64,000 nucleotides of DNA from Ignavibacteriales bacterium. Its GTDB lineage: Bacteria; Bacteroidota; Ignavibacteria; Tepidaquicellales; Tepidaquicellaceae. The notes under the pieces were generated by a model that had not been told where the DNA came from, ran no database searches, and saw only the letters and a list, made by a program, of their open reading frames with translations. Positions 61,305 through 64,000 of this stretch are shown piece by piece. Within the stretch, counting starts at the first letter, position 1; each line of letters begins with the position of its first letter. The position numbers and the translations under genes are program-made. Location of the stretch: the NCBI GenBank assembly GCA_020635255.1, contig JACKAC010000001.1, positions 186,001 through 250,000 on the forward strand, written 5' to 3'.

Positions 61305-61754
61305 TTAGTTGTTTGATTTTAATTTTTTTGCTGTGAATTTCCCTTTACCCATATCACCGGCAATAGTCGTATGTGTCCAGTTCCCATTCAATTCGTTACC
61401 GGCGGAAGTGAGGGTGATAAAGATGTTATCATCAGTACTGGACGGGTTCATATTTATGAATAAAGTTTTCTCATTCTTATTGTAATGAGTATAGTTTTTA
61501 GCGGACTTCATATTTCCATAGCTGTAGAAATCCGCGTACTTATTACTGATGGTGATATCCGACACGTACGTTGTGTCAGTTTTTCTGAGGGTGATCATGC
61601 CGTCAAGCAGTCTGCTGTCAGATGAATCGTACATTACGAATTCATATTTGCCTGCAGGCGAAGAACTTGTAACACTCTGATTTCCTCCGGAACATGCCTG
61701 CAATACCGGCAGTGACATAAAGAGCGGGAGCAGAATTAATGCTTTTACAAACAT
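61305..61754 (-). CDS. Small lipoprotein next to metzincin, paralogue B
   Basis: A 149-residue lipoprotein with signal MFVKALILLPLFMSLPVLQA and lipobox LQAC, then GKYEFVMYDSSDSRLLDG, FINMNPSSTDDNIFITLTS and NGNWTHTTIAGDMGKGKFT. It is related over its length to the protein at 51687. The start at 61754 has a GGAG site 11 bases upstream; the longer frame to 61904 adds a basic N-terminus that would spoil the signal peptide, so I reject it. Confidence 0.72.
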   Translation of the reverse strand: MFVKALILLPLFMSLPVLQACSGGNQSVTSSSPAGKYEFVMYDSSDSRLLDGMITLRKTDTTYVSDITISNKYADFYSYGNMKSAKNYTHYNKNEKTLFINMNPSSTDDNIFITLTSAGNELNGNWTHTTIAGDMGKGKFTAKKLKSNN

Positions 61755-61923
61755 AACCGATTTTCTCCGGGCGTAGACATCACCGAAAAACTGAGTAAAA
61801 ATAAAACGGTTCTGCTGGTTACTGCTACGCTTTTCGGGTTTGTCGCGTTTTCGGAGAGGAAACTTCAAAAAATGAGATTTTGGGTTTTGGTTCATTTCCT
61901 TCATTCCTTTTTTGGTTTTAGAA

Positions 61924-62073
61924 TTAGATATATCTCTTTTTTAATAAAAGTGTTCTATTAAGCGGTCCGTTATTGATCTCGATGATCTTCGGATTTCTTC
62001 CGCGCGGTCTTTTCCTTCTTCGGTTGAGGTCTTTGAGTTTGTCCATCTTGATTATTTGCCCCGGCTTTTTCAT
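61924..62073 (-). CDS. Small highly basic protein, 49 aa (tentative)
   Basis: A 49-codon frame reading MKKPGQIIKMDKLKDLNRRR at its start and then KRPRGRNPKIIEINNGPLN, strongly basic (Lys/Arg rich) with a hydrophobic end LLLKKRYI. A stop codon lies directly before the ATG. It occupies the otherwise empty 318 bp between the protease module and the next gene. No ribosome site is obvious. It may be a real small nucleic-acid-binding protein or chance; I do not recognise a family. Confidence 0.35.
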   Translation of the reverse strand: MKKPGQIIKMDKLKDLNRRRKRPRGRNPKIIEINNGPLNRTLLLKKRYI

Positions 62074-62222
62074 TCACGGTATAAAAATATTTTTGTAAAT
62101 GAATTTTATAAAACCGAATTTTCTCATAAATTAGTGTTCATTGAATGCAGTCTCGTTCAAAAACCTCAATATTTAGCCAGAATCGGCATTTAATAGGATT
62201 TTAAAATTAGCGTTTACCGGGC

Positions 62223-63779
62223 ATGAAAAAGATCTCAGAAGACCTTTACAACCTTATTAAGTCTCTCTCAAAAACCGAAAAAAGCTATTTCAGAAAGCAT
62301 TCCAAAACGTTCGGGTCAAGTGAGCGGTCATATATAAAGCTCTTCGATGCGGTAGATGCGCAGGTAAAAAAGGGAAAAGGATATGATGAGGAAAAGCTAA
62401 AGGAGGCGCTAAAAGGTGAGAAGTTTTTGAACCAGCTCTCGGTTGCGAAAAATTTTCTTTACAATTCAATTCTAAGAAACCTCGTTCATTTCATTCTGGA
62501 TGAAACCGATAATGCGCGTCTCCATGATATGGTACAGGGGATACAGGTGCTATTCGATAAATCATTATTCGATCAGAGCGAGAAACTTCTATTGCGCGCA
62601 AAGAAGCTGGCCTATTCTACCGAGAATTATCATAAGCTCTACGAGCTACTTCAGTGGGAAAAGAATCATCTGCTGGAAAAGGGAGATGAAAATATGATGG
62701 AAAAGATGGATAAGATATATAAAGAGGAAAAGATGGTAATAACTGTACTGAACGAATCTACCGAGCTGAGGATCATATACGGCAAGGCGGCATCACTACT
62801 AATGTCAGCCGGGCACGCAAGAGAGGAACAAACGGCAGCACAGTTTAAAGAACTCCTTGATGCACCGGTAATGCAGGAACCCGATTTGCTCCATACTTTT
62901 TATAATAAGACATTCTTTTATGATATTTACATCGGTTATTTCTCTTTTGTGAGGGATTTCAAAAGCTATTATGATTATATACTCGACCTGGAGAATCTCT
63001 ATGAAAGTAATCCTGCGGAGAGGAAGAGACGACACACGAACTATGTTCTAATGATACACAACCAGTTATCCGGTTGTTTGTACGTAAAAGAGTACCGTAA
63101 GTATGATGAGGTTATGAAAAAGTATAAGTCGTATGTAAAAACGCGGGGAAGGATGACGGATTATGATAGGATGCTGGATGTATTGATTCGCAAGCACCAG
63201 CTTTTGTATTATAATGCTCTGGGTAGTTATAACGAGGGAGTGAAATTTGCCAAACCATACATATTTGAAGTGGAGGAAATGAAGGATACGTATGATCCAC
63301 GGGAGCTGACATTCGCATATTATTTCACAGCATTAATATATTTCGGGGCAGGGAAATATAAGGAGGCGCTTGAGTATGCAAACAGGATAATCAATGAAGG
63401 TGAGCCGGAGCAGAGAAAGGAGCTATACCTCTCGGCAAAACTGATAAGTATTATAATGCATTACGAACTGGGAAATACCGAACATCTGGATTTTCTGATA
63501 CGGTCAACATACAGGTATCTTGTATCCAGGAAACTCGAGTATAGATTCGAGAAATTCCTACTAGATTTTTTTAAGAGGGTGTTGAACAATATTACTCAAA
63601 AGGAGCTAATGGAGCTATTCGATGAGAGTAAGTATCATATTACGAAATTTATGGATGATCCGTATGAGGTGTCCGGCGCTTTGTACTTTGATTACGTCTC
63701 ATGGCTGGAGAGTAAGCTGGAGAATAAGAACTACGGTGATATAGTTCGTAAAAAAGCAGAGAAATATATAAAGGGCTAG
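62223..63779 (+). CDS. Helical-repeat protein of unknown function
   Basis: A 518-residue cytoplasmic protein with no signal. It begins KKISEDLYNLIKSLSKTEKSYF, followed by YIKLFDAVDAQVKKGKGYDE and LNQLSVAKNFLYNSIL, a pattern I recognise from a Bacteroidota family of uncharacterised proteins (IKSLxKxEKxYFxK ... YxKLFDxI). The rest is helical, with TPR-like YYFTALIYFGAGKYKEALEYANRII (about 366). Likely a scaffold or regulator; nothing catalytic is visible. It overlaps the convergent epimerase gene by four bases. Confidence 0.75.
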   Translation: MKKISEDLYNLIKSLSKTEKSYFRKHSKTFGSSERSYIKLFDAVDAQVKKGKGYDEEKLKEALKGEKFLNQLSVAKNFLYNSILRNLVHFILDETDNARLHDMVQGIQVLFDKSLFDQSEKLLLRAKKLAYSTENYHKLYELLQWEKNHLLEKGDENMMEKMDKIYKEEKMVITVLNESTELRIIYGKAASLLMSAGHAREEQTAAQFKELLDAPVMQEPDLLHTFYNKTFFYDIYIGYFSFVRDFKSYYDYILDLENLYESNPAERKRRHTNYVLMIHNQLSGCLYVKEYRKYDEVMKKYKSYVKTRGRMTDYDRMLDVLIRKHQLLYYNALGSYNEGVKFAKPYIFEVEEMKDTYDPRELTFAYYFTALIYFGAGKYKEALEYANRIINEGEPEQRKELYLSAKLISIIMHYELGNTEHLDFLIRSTYRYLVSRKLEYRFEKFLLDFFKRVLNNITQKELMELFDESKYHITKFMDDPYEVSGALYFDYVSWLESKLENKNYGDIVRKKAEKYIKG

Positions 63780-64000
63780 ACTTCCACTCCAAAATCGATC
63801 TTTAATACTTCCTTTAATCCTTCCTCGAATGGTCTCGGATCGAACTCAGGCATAATTGATTTCAGGCGGGAAATGTCCGTGCGTTTTTCGTACATACCGT
63901 CGGGTTTCGTCGTGTCCCACTCTATCTCACCATCATATTCAAAAACCTTTTTAGCGATATCTATATATTCTTTTATCGAGTGATCGAAATCTGTTCCGAT
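63776..64000 (-). CDS. NAD-dependent sugar epimerase/GDP-fucose synthase-like (3' part)
   Basis: C-terminal 74 residues of a gene running off the right edge on the minus strand. The piece reads IGTDFDHSIKEYIDIAKKVF, then EYDGEIEWDTTKPDGMYEKR and TDISRLKSI, which is the substrate-domain end of extended short-chain dehydrogenases such as GDP-L-fucose synthase (WDxxKPDGxxxKxxDxSRL). The full protein would have a Rossmann domain upstream, outside the window. Ends with stop at 63776-63778, overlapping the 62223 gene end. Confidence 0.85.
   Translation of the reverse strand: MGTDFDHSIKEYIDIAKKVFEYDGEIEWDTTKPDGMYEKRTDISRLKSIMPEFDPRPFEEGLKEVLKIDFGVEV

Noticed and set aside
61754..61904. Longer N-terminus for the 61305 lipoprotein
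   Set aside because: Adds about 50 basic residues before an otherwise good lipoprotein signal; the paralogue at 51687 lacks them.

Overview
The window looks like chromosome of a Bacteroidota-superphylum bacterium, most likely of the Ignavibacteriota/Chlorobiota side. Four things support this. Seven large secreted proteins end in a type IX secretion (T9SS) type A sorting domain with the QNYPNPFNPST core seen in Ignavibacteria. Several upstream regions carry the Bacteroidota promoter pattern TTTG-N19/20-TAnnTTTG. The sirtuin lacks its zinc cysteines, as I recall for Bacteroidota homologues. The cytochrome oxidase is of the A2 (YSHP) type. Base composition is moderately AT-rich. Nothing suggests a plasmid, prophage or large mobile island, and I found no rRNA, tRNA, CRISPR array or transposase.

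Layout. Positions 1-6473 (+) are an aerobic terminal-oxidase operon: SCO1 copper chaperone (cut by the window edge), oxidase subunits I, III, IV and II, heme O synthase, and an unusual polytopic membrane protein ending in a cytochrome c domain. A strong terminator closes it. Positions 6550-16851 (+) are housekeeping: DUF302, sirtuin, ketopantoate reductase, glycogen synthase, a HAD phosphatase, a lipoprotein and a barrel protein, RpiB, GlyA, TatC and a polyprenyl diphosphate synthase. Positions 17169-23531 (+) hold three paralogous T9SS cargo proteins with Asp-box-like repeats; the first two share a duplicated leader of about 300 bp. Positions 23784-29229 carry a small cytoplasmic protein, an RNA methyltransferase, a DinG-like helicase, a TraB-like protein and RsmB.

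Positions 29301-39617 (-) form an envelope and housekeeping block. It has a three-gene set (ExbB/MotA-like membrane protein with coiled coil, GldM-like single-span periplasmic protein, outer-membrane barrel protein) that resembles a proton-driven envelope motor. It continues with PhoH, a tandemly duplicated lipoprotein + LysM module, GuaA and a BadF-type sugar kinase. Positions 39789-46801 (+) have small membrane proteins, PrfA, and two further T9SS proteins (M14 carboxypeptidase, Asp-box propeller) with a small lipoprotein.

Positions 46863-61904 are rich in surface proteins and paralogous pairs: two vWA lipoproteins, two lipocalin-like small proteins, two metzincin proteases each next to a related small lipoprotein, two porin-like barrels, and a barrel protein with an N-terminal CxxCH heme site. 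GlyS, a SemiSWEET transporter, a nucleotidyltransferase, an LprI-like protein and a GNAT acetyltransferase are interspersed. The window ends with a helical-repeat protein (+) and, on the other strand, the C-terminus of an NAD-dependent sugar epimerase cut by the edge.

Taken together, this is an aerobically respiring Gram-negative heterotroph that invests heavily in T9SS-exported hydrolases and propellers and in envelope lipoproteins, many of them in recently duplicated pairs. The least understood pieces are the motor-like operon at 29301-32838, the protease-lipoprotein modules, the heme-barrel protein and the polytopic cytochrome c.
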